Source: Croceivirga sp.
Lineage (GTDB): Bacteria; Bacteroidota; Bacteroidia; Flavobacteriales; Flavobacteriaceae
NCBI GenBank assembly: GCA_028284935.1
Contig: JANQQQ010000012.1
Location: 62,001-126,000, forward strand
Length of the DNA: 64,000 nucleotides
Direction: 5' to 3'
Position numbers and translations under genes: made by a program. Below are positions 1 to 9,724 of this stretch, one piece after another. Every line of letters begins with the position of its first letter. Position 1 is the stretch's first letter. The notes under the pieces are model-generated. The model was not told where the DNA came from. It was given only the letters and a program-made list of their open reading frames with translations, and searched no databases.

Positions 1-1130
1 TGCCCTATTAGCTTTTTGCCAGGATAAAACTGGTCCACATATTTGATCAATAAATAATTCACTATGGCGTCATGAACCCATTGCTCCTTGCGAACATTTA
101 GAAAAAGGGTTTCCCGTACGAAACTGTATAAAGCTGTTTTTAGGAATTTCAATTCAAACTGGAATTGCTGACTGTAGGGCCGTATAAATCGCGGAAGTTG
201 GTTGATCCCATACAATGGATTTCTGTTATAATCCGCTTCACTTACCAATAGATGATCTTGTTGGAAATCACCAAGGTTTTGGGTAATGAAATCAGTTATG
301 CGAACTATGGAAAAACCTTGGGCCAGTTCACTGTAACGCTCACCTTTGATATCAGTGAGCACATTGAAGCTTGGGGTATTATGTTGAACGAACCCTTTCT
401 CTTCAGTTAAAAAGACAGTACAATTTTTCCTGTTAGCATCCTTTAGAACAACACTTTGTCCATTTGGAAACCTCGATACCACACCGGTATTAAAGTTCGA
501 AGCCACTTCCAAAGAATCTGGAAAGATGAGGTTAATTTGTGTATTCGCGATTTCGGTGTACTGATCATTTAGGTCAGTATTTGGATATAAATGCCATTCA
601 TAATTGTAAACAGCAGGAGTAAGGTACCAGTCCTTTAGATAATATCCATTTTCATAGCCATATCCGTAATCGGTGAACTTACTGCTTGGTAGCTTTACCG
701 TGTATGTCCAAAAAAGTTCAATGGAATCACCTGGTGCCAAGGGTTTGTCCAAATGAACCTTTATAATGTCCTTGTATTTATATCTGTCCCATTTTATGGC
801 TTGATATTCACTTCCGACTAAACTGATATTTTTGGTAAATCCTCTTTCCTTTTCTTTAGCTAGATGTAGTGATTTTCTAAAGTAGTCCCCGAACCTTTTG
901 GCCAAACTTGTGTTTTTCCCGCTGTAAGCGTGGTTCCAATCATTGAAATATAATTCGTTCAGTTTGCTATCCGAGCCATTGAAATAGATGAACTTCTGCC
1001 TAATGGAAATCTCTTTTGTTTCATCATTCAAAGTTGCATGTATGGTATTAATGTGTTGCTGCCCTTTGACTGCTATGGCCAGCAGAAGAAATACCACGAA
1101 ACAGAACAAATGCTTAGGTGATGTTCCCAA
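1..1130 (-). CDS. M1-like (gluzincin) metallopeptidase, N-terminal part only
   Basis: The reading frame runs off the left edge, so only the N-terminal ~375 residues are present. There is no ATG. The first usable start is a TTG at 1130, which gives a signal-peptide-like leader (hydrophobic run VVFLLLAIAV, then KGQQH). The following region (LNELYFNDWNHAYS, then SLHLAKEKERGF) is typical of the beta-sandwich N-terminal domain of Bacteroidota M1-type aminopeptidases. The HExxH catalytic domain would lie outside the window, so catalytic competence cannot be judged. It lies 15 bases behind the LOG-family gene on the same strand and may be co-transcribed with it. The family call is from recalled sequence patterns. 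Confidence 0.65.
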   Translation of the reverse strand, partial: MGTSPKHLFCFVVFLLLAIAVKGQQHINTIHATLNDETKEISIRQKFIYFNGSDSKLNELYFNDWNHAYSGKNTSLAKRFGDYFRKSLHLAKEKERGFTKNISLVGSEYQAIKWDRYKYKDIIKVHLDKPLAPGDSIELFWTYTVKLPSSKFTDYGYGYENGYYLKDWYLTPAVYNYEWHLYPNTDLNDQYTEIANTQINLIFPDSLEVASNFNTGVVSRFPNGQSVVLKDANRKNCTVFLTEEKGFVQHNTPSFNVLTDIKGERYSELAQGFSIVRITDFITQNLGDFQQDHLLVSEADYNRNPLYGINQLPRFIRPYSQQFQFELKFLKTALYSFVRETLFLNVRKEQWVHDAIVNYLLIKYVDQFYPGKKLIG

Positions 1131-1145
1131 ATCCAGATCTTAAAA

Positions 1146-1832
1146 TTAGAAATTGGGGCTCAGGGTATGGCCTCGATAAAAGGCATCTATAATCTCTACC
1201 ACTTCGTCTTCAGTATCCACAAGTTTTACTAAATCCAAGTCTTGAGGACTAATATTTCCTGCCTCCAACATGGTATTTTTTATCCAATCGATCAAACCGC
1301 CCCAAAAATCGGTTCCCACCAAAATGATAGGGAACGTATGGATTTTGTTGGTTTGAATGAGGGTCATCGCTTCAAAAAGTTCGTCCAATGTGCCAAATCC
1401 ACCGGGCATCACTACAAACCCTTGGGAATACTTAACGAACATGACCTTGCGGACGAAGAAATAATCAAAATCCAAACTCTTATCCGGGTCGATAAAGGGA
1501 TTATCGTGTTGTTCAAAAGGCAAATCAATATTCAATCCAACAGAGGTACCACCTGCTTTGTTGGCACCTCTATTTCCAGCTTCCATGATTCCCGGCCCAC
1601 CACCTGTAATCACCCCATAACCGGATTCAGCGATGCGTTTGGCTACGTTCACGGCCAATTCGTAATACTTTTCCCCGGGTTTCGTTCGTGCCGATCCAAA
1701 AATAGAGACGCATGGACCAATGAGGCTCATTTTTTCGAACCCGTTGACAAACTCTCCCATAATTTTAAAAAGGGCCCAAGAATCGTTGGTCTTTATTTCA
1801 TTCCAACCTTTATGATGCTGTTCTTTTCTCAT
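1146..1832 (-). CDS. LOG family protein (TIGR00730-type phosphoribohydrolase)
   Basis: A 228-residue cytoplasmic protein of the LOG/Rossman-fold nucleotide-binding family. Known members hydrolyse nucleoside 5'-monophosphates to the free base and ribose 5-phosphate; in plants and some bacteria the substrate is a cytokinin riboside monophosphate. Visible motifs are GGGPGIMEAGNRGA near residue 78 and the family signature PGGFGTLDELFEAMT near residue 143. The N-terminal ~40 residues (WNEIKTNDSWALFKIMGEF) match the longer bacterial subgroup. It starts 9 bases after the uvrA stop, so it probably shares the uvrA transcript. In bacteria the physiological role is usually nucleotide salvage; cytokinin production is not implied. 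Confidence 0.88.
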   Translation of the reverse strand: MRKEQHHKGWNEIKTNDSWALFKIMGEFVNGFEKMSLIGPCVSIFGSARTKPGEKYYELAVNVAKRIAESGYGVITGGGPGIMEAGNRGANKAGGTSVGLNIDLPFEQHDNPFIDPDKSLDFDYFFVRKVMFVKYSQGFVVMPGGFGTLDELFEAMTLIQTNKIHTFPIILVGTDFWGGLIDWIKNTMLEAGNISPQDLDLVKLVDTEDEVVEIIDAFYRGHTLSPNF

Positions 1833-1841
1833 GGTATGGTC

Positions 1842-4703
1842 TTAAACGGCTTTTGCCATTTTTTTATTTGAATTCTCGAGTTCTTTCTTCAAAAACTTTG
1901 CCGTGTAGCTTTTTTTGTCCTTGCTAACCTGTTCCGGGGTTCCCTTGGCCACTACCATTCCACCACCACGGCCGCCTTCGTAACCAATATCGATAATATG
2001 ATCCATCATTTTGATGACGTCCATGTTATGTTCAATAATCAGCACAGTATTTCCCTTATCCACGAGTTTGTTCAGCACCTCCATAAGTACACGAATATCT
2101 TCAAAATGAAGCCCTGTGGTGGGCTCGTCCAAAATATAGAATGTATTCCCGGTATCCCTTTTTGAGAGTTCTGTCGCTAGCTTTACCCGTTGTGCCTCCC
2201 CACCCGAAAGGGTTGTGGACTGTTGCCCCAAGGAAATATAACCGAGACCCACATCTTTGATGGTTTTTAGCTTGCGATGAATCTTCGGGATGTTTTCAAA
2301 AAAGTCCACGGCCTCATCAATGGTCATTTCCAAAACATCGGCAATGGATTTGCCTTTGTAACGGATTTCCAAGGTTTCGCGATTAAAACGTTTCCCGTTA
2401 CAGGTCTCACATTCCACATAGACATCTGGGAGGAAGTTCATTTCAATGACCTTAAGTCCTCCACCTTGACAGGTTTCGCAACGCCCTCCCTGTACATTAA
2501 AACTGAAACGACCGGGTTTGTAACCTCGAATCGTAGCCTCAGTGGTTTTTGCAAAAAGGGAACGGATTTCACTAAAAACCCCTGTGTAGGTTGCTGGATT
2601 TGACCTTGGCGTCCTTCCAATAGGGGATTGATTAATATCAATAACCTTGTCAATATGTTCCAAACCCGTAATCCTCTTATAGGGCATTGGTTTTTTTACT
2701 CCATTGAAATAATGCGCGTTCATAATAGGATAAAGTGTCTCATTGATTAACGTGGATTTACCACTTCCAGAGACGCCGGTTACTCCTATCATTTTTCCCA
2801 AAGGAAAATCGACCGTTACATTTTTCAAATTGTTTCCTGTGCAACCGGAAAGCGTGATTTTCTTACCCGTACCCTTTCTTCGTTTGATAGGTACTTCTAT
2901 CTCTTTTTCCCCACTTATATAGTCAGCAGTCAGGGTATGATGGGTGGTCAACTCTTCCGGTGGCCCCTCGGATATAATTTGCCCGCCGTGTTTACCTGCT
3001 TTTGGCCCTATGTCTATTACGTGGTCAGCTGCTTCTATCATGTCGCGGTCATGTTCCACGACAATCACTGAATTTCCTATATTTCGAAGGGATTCCAAAC
3101 TTTGGATCAATCGGGCGTTATCACGTTGGTGAAGGCCTATGCTGGGTTCATCCAAAATATAGAGCACACCCACCAATTGCGAGCCTATTTGGGTTGCCAA
3201 ACGAATCCGTTGCGCCTCACCTCCGGACAAGGTTTTGGAACCCCGGTTCAATGAGAGGTAATCCAAGCCTACATCCAATAAAAATCCAATTCGGGCATTG
3301 ATTTCCTTTAAGATTTCCTCGGCAATTTTCTTTTGGTTGCCCTGCAGTTCATCGTTGAGATTTTTGAAAAACGCGGCCAGTTCGGCAATGTCCATTTGTG
3401 CCAGTTCCGCGATGTTCTTCCCGTTTATTTTAAAATAAAGGGATTCTTTTCGCAATCGTGAACCCTCGCAGGTGGGACACTTAATTTTGTCCATATACTC
3501 CTTGGCCCATCGCTTAATGGAAGTGGAGTTCGCTTCCTCAAATTGGTTTTTGATGAAATTGGCAATACCTTCATAATCAATACTGTATTCCCTTTTAACG
3601 CCCAAGGTTTTGGAGTTGACCGAAAAACTTTCCTTTCCGCCATGGAGAATGATCTGCATGGCTTCTTCGGAAATTTTTTCAATAGGGGTATCCATATCAA
3701 ATCCATAACGTTGCCCAATGGTCTCCAACTGTTTAAAGGCCCACGAGCGCTTGTATTCCCCCAAAGGTGCTATTCCCCCTGTTCTAATGGAAAGCTTTTT
3801 GTTGGGAAAAATCTTTTGCTCGTTGACTTCATATATATGACCCAAGCCATTGCAATCGGGACACATGCCTTTTGGAGAGTTAAAGGAAAAGGTATTGGGT
3901 TCTGGTGTAGGATAGGAGATACCTGAACTTGGGCACATCAAATCCCGACTGAAGTACCGTGGTTCTTTGGAACCTTCTTCAATCACCATCAAAACATTGT
4001 TCCCACTGTACATGGCGGTATTGATGGTCTCCATTAGACGCTTATCAAAGTCTTCCCCATGACCCACTTTAAGGCGATCAATGACAATTTCAATATCATG
4101 GGTCTTGTAACGGTCGACCTTCATGCCCTTAATGATATCCAGAATTTCACCATCTACGCGCACCTTCACAAAGCCTTGCTTACCAATCTGCTCAAAAAGC
4201 TCCCGGTAATGACCTTTTCGGGATTTTATGACAGGGGCAAGTACATTGATTTTCTTATCCTTATAGCTATCAAGGATAAGCTGTTTTATTTGCTCATCGC
4301 TATAGCTAACCATTTTCTCCCCGGTGACATAGCTGTAGGCCTCTCCTGCACGTGCGAATAAAAGACGGAGAAAATCGTAAACCTCGGTAATGGTACCCAC
4401 CGTGGAACGGGGGGATTTTGAAGTCGTCTTTTGTTCAATGGCGATTACGGGGGAAAGACCGTCGATTTTATCCACATCGGGGCGTTCCAATCCACCAAGA
4501 AATTGTCGGGCATAGGCTGAAAAGGTCTCGATGTAACGACGTTGCCCTTCTGCATAAATGGTATCAAAGGCCAAAGACGATTTTCCGCTTCCGGAAAGAC
4601 CCGTAATGACCACTAATTTTTCACGTGGAATGGTAACATCAATATTTTTAAGGTTGTGCACTCGGGCACCTCGTACTTCGATGTTTTCCTCGTAATTGAT
4701 CAT
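1842..4703 (-). CDS. uvrA: Excinuclease ABC subunit A
   Basis: Damage-recognition ATPase of nucleotide excision repair, which loads UvrB at lesions. At 953 residues it has the normal length. Two ABC ATPase modules are visible: Walker [15 protein letters not shown] near residue 35 and [16 protein letters not shown] in the second half. Each has a signature ([28 protein letters not shown]) and a Walker B ([26 protein letters not shown]). Zinc-binding cysteine pairs CPDC, CPTC, CETC and CETC are present. The ATG at 4703 is preceded by a clear AAAGGAG. No palindromic operator like that at 14.0 kb is visible upstream, so control by the XRE-S24 repressor is not indicated. Confidence 0.98.
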   Translation of the reverse strand: MINYEENIEVRGARVHNLKNIDVTIPREKLVVITGLSGSGKSSLAFDTIYAEGQRRYIETFSAYARQFLGGLERPDVDKIDGLSPVIAIEQKTTSKSPRSTVGTITEVYDFLRLLFARAGEAYSYVTGEKMVSYSDEQIKQLILDSYKDKKINVLAPVIKSRKGHYRELFEQIGKQGFVKVRVDGEILDIIKGMKVDRYKTHDIEIVIDRLKVGHGEDFDKRLMETINTAMYSGNNVLMVIEEGSKEPRYFSRDLMCPSSGISYPTPEPNTFSFNSPKGMCPDCNGLGHIYEVNEQKIFPNKKLSIRTGGIAPLGEYKRSWAFKQLETIGQRYGFDMDTPIEKISEEAMQIILHGGKESFSVNSKTLGVKREYSIDYEGIANFIKNQFEEANSTSIKRWAKEYMDKIKCPTCEGSRLRKESLYFKINGKNIAELAQMDIAELAAFFKNLNDELQGNQKKIAEEILKEINARIGFLLDVGLDYLSLNRGSKTLSGGEAQRIRLATQIGSQLVGVLYILDEPSIGLHQRDNARLIQSLESLRNIGNSVIVVEHDRDMIEAADHVIDIGPKAGKHGGQIISEGPPEELTTHHTLTADYISGEKEIEVPIKRRKGTGKKITLSGCTGNNLKNVTVDFPLGKMIGVTGVSGSGKSTLINETLYPIMNAHYFNGVKKPMPYKRITGLEHIDKVIDINQSPIGRTPRSNPATYTGVFSEIRSLFAKTTEATIRGYKPGRFSFNVQGGRCETCQGGGLKVIEMNFLPDVYVECETCNGKRFNRETLEIRYKGKSIADVLEMTIDEAVDFFENIPKIHRKLKTIKDVGLGYISLGQQSTTLSGGEAQRVKLATELSKRDTGNTFYILDEPTTGLHFEDIRVLMEVLNKLVDKGNTVLIIEHNMDVIKMMDHIIDIGYEGGRGGGMVVAKGTPEQVSKDKKSYTAKFLKKELENSNKKMAKAV

Positions 4704-4707
4704 TGCG

Positions 4708-4738
4708 CTCCTTTAATCATGGCAAAGCTGCAAAAATA
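4708..4738 (-). promoter_or_regulatory. uvrA -7 element and Shine-Dalgarno
   Basis: On the minus strand TATTTTTG (4738-4731) matches the Bacteroidota -7 consensus TAnnTTTG. AAAGGAG (4714-4708) lies four bases before the uvrA ATG. The -33 element is weak. This SD is stronger than most in the window. Confidence 0.5.
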
Positions 4739-4821
4739 CGCTTTTGAGAACTAAAAATGAAGCTGGTATGTGTTGTGATTTTGTGAATCTTTATGGGTAT
4801 TTTTAAATCAAATGCTTGATT

Positions 4822-5700
4822 ATGAAACAGCTTTTCCTACTTCTAATTTCAGTTGCTTGTTTTATGGGGCACGCTCAAAAACAAAAAGTTATTGTCGATG
4901 CCGATACGGGCAATGAAGTGGATGATCTCTACGCCCTTGTTCGTATTTTATTGGAACCCACTATGGAAATAAGTGCTTTAAATGCGGCGCATTGGCAGAC
5001 AAGCCATTGGACGGAACCCCGCTCCATGGAAAACAGTCATCGGCTCAACCAGCAACTTCTAGGTGAAATGGGGATGGAGGTAAAAACGTTTCGTGGTGCA
5101 AATGCTCGCATGTATGATTGGGGAGATCGGGCACAACATTCGGCCGCCGCCTATGAAATTATACGACAAGCCAAAGCAAGCGATGAGTTGACCATTTTGG
5201 TACTGGGTGCTCTGACCAATGTGGCTTCAGCAGTATTTATTGAACCAGGCATCGCAAAGAAGTTAAAAATCCATTGGTTGGGGACAACGATGGATTTCGA
5301 AAGCAACGTATTGAAACGTAACGATTTTAATCCCTTGATGGACCCATTTGCCTTGGATTACCTATTGGATTCCAAAGTGGAACTTTCCATCATGCCTGTC
5401 AGTGTCGCCGTGGCGATGGAAATTGAATTTGATGTAATGGAAGCTAAAATTGGAAAGCATTTTCTGGGAAAATATCTGCAAAAAAGATGGAAGGATCATC
5501 TGGACAGCGCTCGAAGAAGTAGGGTCTTGTGGGACTTGGCCTTAGTGACCACATTTATTCATCCAGAATTTGCTGAAACCGAGATTATTACTACTTCGAG
5601 AGATAGCGGAAATCGTCCCATCACCTTTTATAAAAGCATTGATGCAGATGCCATTTATCAAGATTTTTACGCGACCTTGTTGGCTTTTGAAAGGGAGTAG
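4822..5700 (+). CDS. Secreted or periplasmic nucleoside hydrolase (IUNH family)
   Basis: A 292-residue inosine-uridine-preferring nucleoside hydrolase homologue, which cleaves N-glycosidic bonds of ribonucleosides. The metal-binding signature VIVDADTGNEVDD is near residue 25, and LVLGALTNVA and FNPLMDPFALDYLL follow. A signal peptide is visible (LFLLLISVACFMGHAQ), so it acts outside the cytoplasm, unlike most family members. A TTG at 4816 is in frame, but the ATG at 4822 gives a standard signal peptide and is preferred. It heads a same-strand run ending in deoC and deoD, so it may supply bases and ribose from scavenged nucleosides. Confidence 0.88.
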   Translation: MKQLFLLLISVACFMGHAQKQKVIVDADTGNEVDDLYALVRILLEPTMEISALNAAHWQTSHWTEPRSMENSHRLNQQLLGEMGMEVKTFRGANARMYDWGDRAQHSAAAYEIIRQAKASDELTILVLGALTNVASAVFIEPGIAKKLKIHWLGTTMDFESNVLKRNDFNPLMDPFALDYLLDSKVELSIMPVSVAVAMEIEFDVMEAKIGKHFLGKYLQKRWKDHLDSARRSRVLWDLALVTTFIHPEFAETEIITTSRDSGNRPITFYKSIDADAIYQDFYATLLAFERE

Positions 5701-5721
5701 GGTATTTTTGAATATAACAAC

Positions 5722-5784
5722 TGTCATTTCGAACGAAAGTTAGAAATTTGGATGTCCCATCCACAAGGCTCCCTCGAAATGATA
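5722..5784. repeat. REP-like palindromic element, divergent copy
   Basis: Outer arms TGTCATTTCGA and TCGAAATGATA are nearly perfect inverted repeats about 40 bases apart, and GGATG/CATCC forms a small inner hairpin. The arms match two 62-base elements at 12465 and 12685. It lies between the nucleoside hydrolase and the next gene and could act as an attenuator or mRNA-stabilising hairpin. Confidence 0.75.
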
Positions 5785-5798
5785 TAATCCATAAGCTA

Positions 5799-6323
5799 AT
5801 GAAATTACTGGGCATAGGCTCTCGCATTGATCACCCTGAATATGGAAAAGGGGTAGTCACTAATGTATCTTCCCAACACTATTGGGTCACCTTTATGGAA
5901 AACGGATTGGAAACCATTGACTTGGATTCCGATTTTGAGGTCATTGAACGTGCTGATGACGATGTGGACACGGTCAGTTTGTTTGATGTGGAAAGTTCCT
6001 TGGTTTCCATACTCAAAAAATGGAGTGATACCCATGAGCGTGTTGCCATCGCAGACAAGTGGAAGGGCGGTAAATTAATTTTGGAACCTGGCGATGACTT
6101 GGCCAACAAAGAAATGCCCATCGACACTTTTTTTCATAAAATAGTAATGGTTCGTGACCGCCTTCGTGTGATGGAGCAAAAAATAAATAGCAGTAAAACC
6201 TTGGACGACCAGGATAAGGTGGACCTACAGCAATACATTACCCGTATTTATGGGTCTTTGACCAGTTTCAATGTGCTTTTTAAGAACGAAAGTGACCGTT
6301 TTGTGGGGGAGAAGAGCAAATAA
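5799..6323 (+). CDS. Conserved hypothetical protein
   Basis: A 174-residue soluble, acidic protein. The frame is open from 5748, but the upstream codons lie in a REP-like repeat. The ATG at 5799 (MKLLGIGSRIDHPEYGKGVV) is therefore the sensible start. The N-terminal IGSRIDHPEYGKGVVTNV resembles a small beta-barrel motif seen in several nucleic-acid-binding proteins (weak inference). The C-terminal half is helical and charged (VMVRDRLRVMEQKINSS). There are no membrane segments. I recall it as widespread in flavobacteria but know of no assigned function. It sits in the nucleoside salvage run. Confidence 0.8.
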   Translation: MKLLGIGSRIDHPEYGKGVVTNVSSQHYWVTFMENGLETIDLDSDFEVIERADDDVDTVSLFDVESSLVSILKKWSDTHERVAIADKWKGGKLILEPGDDLANKEMPIDTFFHKIVMVRDRLRVMEQKINSSKTLDDQDKVDLQQYITRIYGSLTSFNVLFKNESDRFVGEKSK

Positions 6324-7041
6324 GACTTCAGTAAAGCAAGGTATTTTGGAGGCCTATGAGACTTTAGCGGAACGCTACAATACCTTAATTGACCGCAAGC
6401 CCCATAATGCCCATTATGACCGTCCAAACACTTTGAAGTTGCTGGGCAATGTGGAAGGGAAGCATATTTTGGATGCAGGTTGCGGACCAGGAAAATATGC
6501 TGAGGAGCTTTTTTCCAGAGGCGCTGAGGTTGTTGGTTTTGACCTAAGTCCCAAAATGGTGTCATTGGCCAAAGAAAGAAATGATCGGCCGGACAATTTC
6601 TTTGTTCACGACCTAAGTAAACCCTTGCACATGCTTGATAATGAACAGTTCGACATGGTGGTAAGCGCGTTGGCTTTGCACTACGTTGAAGACTGGAATC
6701 CGTTGGTGAAAGAGTTCTGGAGGGTTCTAAAAAAAAGCGGGAGCGTGGTGGTTTCCATTGAGCACCCCTTTTTTGTGTATACCTATTTCAAGTCCAAGAA
6801 ATATTTTGAGGTTGAAGCGGTAAGCGCCATTTGGAAGGGCTTTGGCGGGAGGGTAAAAGTACCCAGTTATCGCAGGTCGTTAATGGACTGCTTACAACCT
6901 TTTACTGCCAATGGGTTTTACATTGATGACCTCATAGAACCTTTGCCCGTGCCAGAATTTGAGGCGTTGGACCCAAGACATTTTAAGGAGTTGTTGGAGT
7001 TTCCAGCTTTCATGTGCTTTAAGGCCATTAAAAGAAGTTAA
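6271..7041 (+). CDS. Class I SAM-dependent methyltransferase
   Basis: The methyltransferase_11 fold is evident from motif I ILDAGCGPGKYAEEL, followed by VVGFDLSPKMVSLAKER and MVVSALALHYVEDW. Substrate is unknown; small-molecule methyltransferases of this type cannot be told apart by sequence alone. The start is uncertain. The first ATG (6271) would overlap the upstream gene by 53 bases, and the homologous part begins only near VKQGILEAYETLAERYN. A TTG at 6346, preceded by AAGG, is a credible later start. It is followed by deoC after 15 bases. Confidence 0.85.
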   Translation: MCFLRTKVTVLWGRRANKTSVKQGILEAYETLAERYNTLIDRKPHNAHYDRPNTLKLLGNVEGKHILDAGCGPGKYAEELFSRGAEVVGFDLSPKMVSLAKERNDRPDNFFVHDLSKPLHMLDNEQFDMVVSALALHYVEDWNPLVKEFWRVLKKSGSVVVSIEHPFFVYTYFKSKKYFEVEAVSAIWKGFGGRVKVPSYRRSLMDCLQPFTANGFYIDDLIEPLPVPEFEALDPRHFKELLEFPAFMCFKAIKRS

Positions 7042-7056
7042 ATTCGTATATGAGTT

Positions 7057-7698
7057 ATGCATATTTCCGATTATATTGACCATACCCTCTTAGAACCAAC
7101 AGCCACGGAAACACAGATAAAAATGCTGTGCGAGGAGGCCATAGCCTATGGATTTAAGGCGGTTTGCGTTAACGGATGTTGGGTGAAATGGGTGTCAGAA
7201 CTTCTGAAAGACTCCAAAGTACAAGTGGCCACTGTAGTGGGTTTCCCCTTGGGCGCCATGAGCACAGCGGCGAAGGTGGCGGAGGCTAAGGATGCTCTAG
7301 AAAATGGGGCCGATGAGGTGGACATGGTCTTGAACGTGGGATGGCTTAAATCCCAAAAATATGATAAGGTGCAGCAGGATATTGCTGAAGTGAAAAAGAC
7401 TATCGGTCGAAAAGTACTTAAGGTCATTTTGGAAACGGGTTACCTAACGGATGATGAAAAAGCAAAAGCCTGTGAATTGGCTGTTGCTGCGGAAGCAGAT
7501 TTTGTAAAGACATCTACAGGATTTGGAACGGGAGGGGCCACTTTTGAAGATATCCTGTTGATGAAGACTGTGGTAGGGGATAAGGCCTTGATCAAAGCCT
7601 CGGGCGGTGTTCGGGATAGAGAGACTGCCGTACGCTATATTTCATTGGGGGTGTCCCGCATTGGTACATCCTCAGGAGTTAAATTGGTAACTGAATAG
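7057..7698 (+). CDS. deoC: Deoxyribose-phosphate aldolase
   Basis: This 213-residue enzyme cleaves 2-deoxyribose 5-phosphate to acetaldehyde and glyceraldehyde 3-phosphate. It starts MHISDYIDHTLLEPTAT, as DeoC proteins do. ADEVDMVLNVGWLKS, KVILETGYLTDDEK and the Schiff-base lysine in ADFVKTSTGF are all present, followed by IKASGGVRDRETA. Only 7 bases separate it from deoD, so phosphorolysis of deoxynucleosides and aldol cleavage are probably co-expressed. Confidence 0.97.
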   Translation: MHISDYIDHTLLEPTATETQIKMLCEEAIAYGFKAVCVNGCWVKWVSELLKDSKVQVATVVGFPLGAMSTAAKVAEAKDALENGADEVDMVLNVGWLKSQKYDKVQQDIAEVKKTIGRKVLKVILETGYLTDDEKAKACELAVAAEADFVKTSTGFGTGGATFEDILLMKTVVGDKALIKASGGVRDRETAVRYISLGVSRIGTSSGVKLVTE

Positions 7699-7705
7699 CT
7701 TCAAT

Positions 7706-8404
7706 ATGTCCATTCACTTAGCTGCCGAAAAAGGGGAGATTGCGGAAACCGTTTTATTGCCGGGTGATCCCTTGCGCGCTAAATGGATTTCCGAAACATT
7801 TCTAAAGGATGCGTTTTGCTACAACCAAGTACGGGGTATGTTGGGTTTTACAGGCACCTACCAAGGAAAACCGGTTTCCGTGCAAGGGAGTGGCATGGGC
7901 ATTCCCTCAACCTTGGTGTATTGTAATGAGTTGATTAAAGAATATGGGGTGCAACGCATCATTCGCGTGGGCTCTGCAGGCTCGTACCAACCTGATGTTC
8001 ATCTGAACGATATTGTCATTGCCATGAGCGCCTCCACGGACTCCAATACCAATGCCAATAGGTTTCCCAATGCCACTTTTGCCCCAACCGTAAGTTTTGG
8101 GTTGTTCCAAAAGGCTGTCAGGTATTCCCAAGAACATCAAATTCCCATCAAGGCAGGAAACGTTTTGTCTTCCGATACCTTTTATGACGATGACCCGGAG
8201 TATTTTAAACAATGGGCGGATTATGGGGTGCTCTGCGTAGAAATGGAAACGGCTGGCATTTATTCCTTGGCTGCCAAATACCGTATTGAGGCCTTAACAC
8301 TATTGACCATTTCGGATTCCTTGGTCACCAAAGAAGAGCTGAGCCATCAGGAACGGGAATCTTCCTTTACCAAGATGGTGGAGATGGCGTTGGCAACACT
8401 ATGA
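7706..8404 (+). CDS. deoD: Purine-nucleoside phosphorylase, DeoD type
   Basis: A 232-residue hexameric-type PNP that phosphorolyses purine (deoxy)ribonucleosides. Recognisable segments are LLPGDPLRAKWI, the phosphate site RIIRVGSAGSY, SSDTFYDDDPEYFKQ, and the substrate-binding VEMETAGIY. The C-terminus SDSLVTKEELSHQERESSF is normal. A diverged copy of exactly this C-terminal segment lies 2.1 kb downstream at 10525-10605, beyond the serine hydrolase and LytTR genes. It is the last gene of the + strand salvage run. Confidence 0.96.
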   Translation: MSIHLAAEKGEIAETVLLPGDPLRAKWISETFLKDAFCYNQVRGMLGFTGTYQGKPVSVQGSGMGIPSTLVYCNELIKEYGVQRIIRVGSAGSYQPDVHLNDIVIAMSASTDSNTNANRFPNATFAPTVSFGLFQKAVRYSQEHQIPIKAGNVLSSDTFYDDDPEYFKQWADYGVLCVEMETAGIYSLAAKYRIEALTLLTISDSLVTKEELSHQERESSFTKMVEMALATL

Positions 8405-8480
8405 TTCCCAGTGCACACTACTGTGGAATTTTTGATTTAAAATATACCTTCCAAACGAACCAAACATTGACCTTTTGCAC

Positions 8481-9581
8481 TTAGTTTTGAAGTAACATCG
8501 TATGGGCTTTAATTAAACTTGCCACTCCGGTATCGGTATTTCTATTTTTGAGCCAAAGTCCGGTGGTCAACAGGGAATTGCCGGTAAAATTCTGTTCCAC
8601 CAACGTTAGATTTTTGTCGGGGGCAATGATCAAAAACCTTCCACCATAACCATCGGCCCATACCGCCTTTTTGTCCGAATCCAACCACCATTGGTAACCA
8701 GAACCATCGTATAAGCCATATTCAATATGGTTATTCCTGAGATCACTCTGTGGGGAGGTACTTTCTTGTATCCAACTTTCGGATACAACTTGGGTATTGC
8801 CCCAACGACCGTTGTTGGCTACCATGGCACCAATTCGTGCTAAATCCCTTGTGCTCATATATATGTAGTACTGGGTGTGCATGGACTTTTTCTTGGGCCA
8901 GAACCAGGGCCCACCCATGAGGACATTACCTTCTGAAAAATCCTGCATGCCCAAAGGTTTTGCCAGATGTTCTTCCATGAACTTCCCAATGGAGGTTCCA
9001 GTCTCCTGAATAAAGATGGTTCCGAGGGCATTGGCGTCAAAATTATTCATGAAAAAATAAGTGCCTGGTTGATGACTGCCACGTTTGGGCCGATCCGTTA
9101 TTTGGGCATCATGTTCTCCCTGTGCAGGTAAGTAGATACCTGATTTGGCCATGAGTAAATCGCGAATGGTAGCACTCTTTTCCTGCTCGGTCAGCGGGGT
9201 ATATTCGTCGATACCCAATTCCGCCAAGGTTTTGTTGAGGTCAATCAGCCCTTGGTCCACCGCAATACCATATAACACACTCATGATAGCCTTTCTAGCG
9301 GAGGCGATATTCATTATTTTGTCCGTAGGACCGTATTCATATACGATTTTTTCATCTTTTAGAACGAGTATGGCCCTAGTCCTAGGAGGTTTTTCCCTTG
9401 GGGTAAGGACATCCGCTACCTCCTTTGGGATGGGTTTGCCATGGGATAATTCCGTTTGAAATTCAGGGGAGGGATTGTTTACCCTTGGAATACTGGTATA
9501 AATAAGGGTAATAAGAATGAGAATCCCTATACCAATAAGAAGGACCCGAGCTATTTTTTTGAGTTTGATTTTTGTTGTCAT
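8481..9581 (-). CDS. Membrane-anchored serine hydrolase (beta-lactamase class C family)
   Basis: A 366-residue protein with one N-terminal membrane segment (VLLIGIGILILITLIYTS) followed by a beta-lactamase/esterase-type domain. The SxxK motif is S94-A-R-K97 in NIASARKAIMS, and YIYMSTRDLARIG may carry the second catalytic tyrosine. Family members act as esterases, peptidases or penicillin-binding-like enzymes, so the substrate is unknown. Four phased direct repeats lie in front of its start, next to a LytTR regulator gene, which suggests dedicated control. Together the two genes form a cassette between deoD and a decayed deoD 3' end. Confidence 0.88.
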   Translation of the reverse strand: MTTKIKLKKIARVLLIGIGILILITLIYTSIPRVNNPSPEFQTELSHGKPIPKEVADVLTPREKPPRTRAILVLKDEKIVYEYGPTDKIMNIASARKAIMSVLYGIAVDQGLIDLNKTLAELGIDEYTPLTEQEKSATIRDLLMAKSGIYLPAQGEHDAQITDRPKRGSHQPGTYFFMNNFDANALGTIFIQETGTSIGKFMEEHLAKPLGMQDFSEGNVLMGGPWFWPKKKSMHTQYYIYMSTRDLARIGAMVANNGRWGNTQVVSESWIQESTSPQSDLRNNHIEYGLYDGSGYQWWLDSDKKAVWADGYGGRFLIIAPDKNLTLVEQNFTGNSLLTTGLWLKNRNTDTGVASLIKAHTMLLQN

Positions 9582-9652
9582 TTGATTTGTTTTTTGATTG
9601 ATGCCACCAAAGTAGTATCAAAAAAACAGGCTAATGTCCATTTTTTGAAGTG

Positions 9653-9723
9653 AGGTACAAAACCGGTCGTTTTAGGTAGCTTTAAAAGCATTAGGTACGA
9701 AATGCCCTGTTTTTGGTACAAAA
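9653..9723 (-). promoter_or_regulatory. Four phased direct repeats, probable LytTR operator
   Basis: The core GGTAC or GGTAG recurs at 9654, 9675, 9694 and 9715, so start-to-start distances are 21, 19 and 21 bases. On the minus strand the copies read TTTTGTACC, AAAGCTACC, TTTCGTACC and TTTTGTACC. LytTR domains are known to bind pairs of ~9-base direct repeats about 21-22 bases apart. The array lies 72-142 bases upstream of the serine hydrolase start and directly after the LytTR gene. Confidence 0.65.
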
Positions 9724-9724
9724 A

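Noticed and set aside
1842-4703. Several open frames of 60-130 codons antisense to uvrA
   Set aside because: They follow from codon bias of a long GC-moderate gene on the other strand and have no starts, domains or neighbours of their own.
8405-8480. Weak ATTCC/GGAAT hairpin between deoD and the serine hydrolase as a terminator
   Set aside because: The stem is short, the loop long and no T run follows on either strand.
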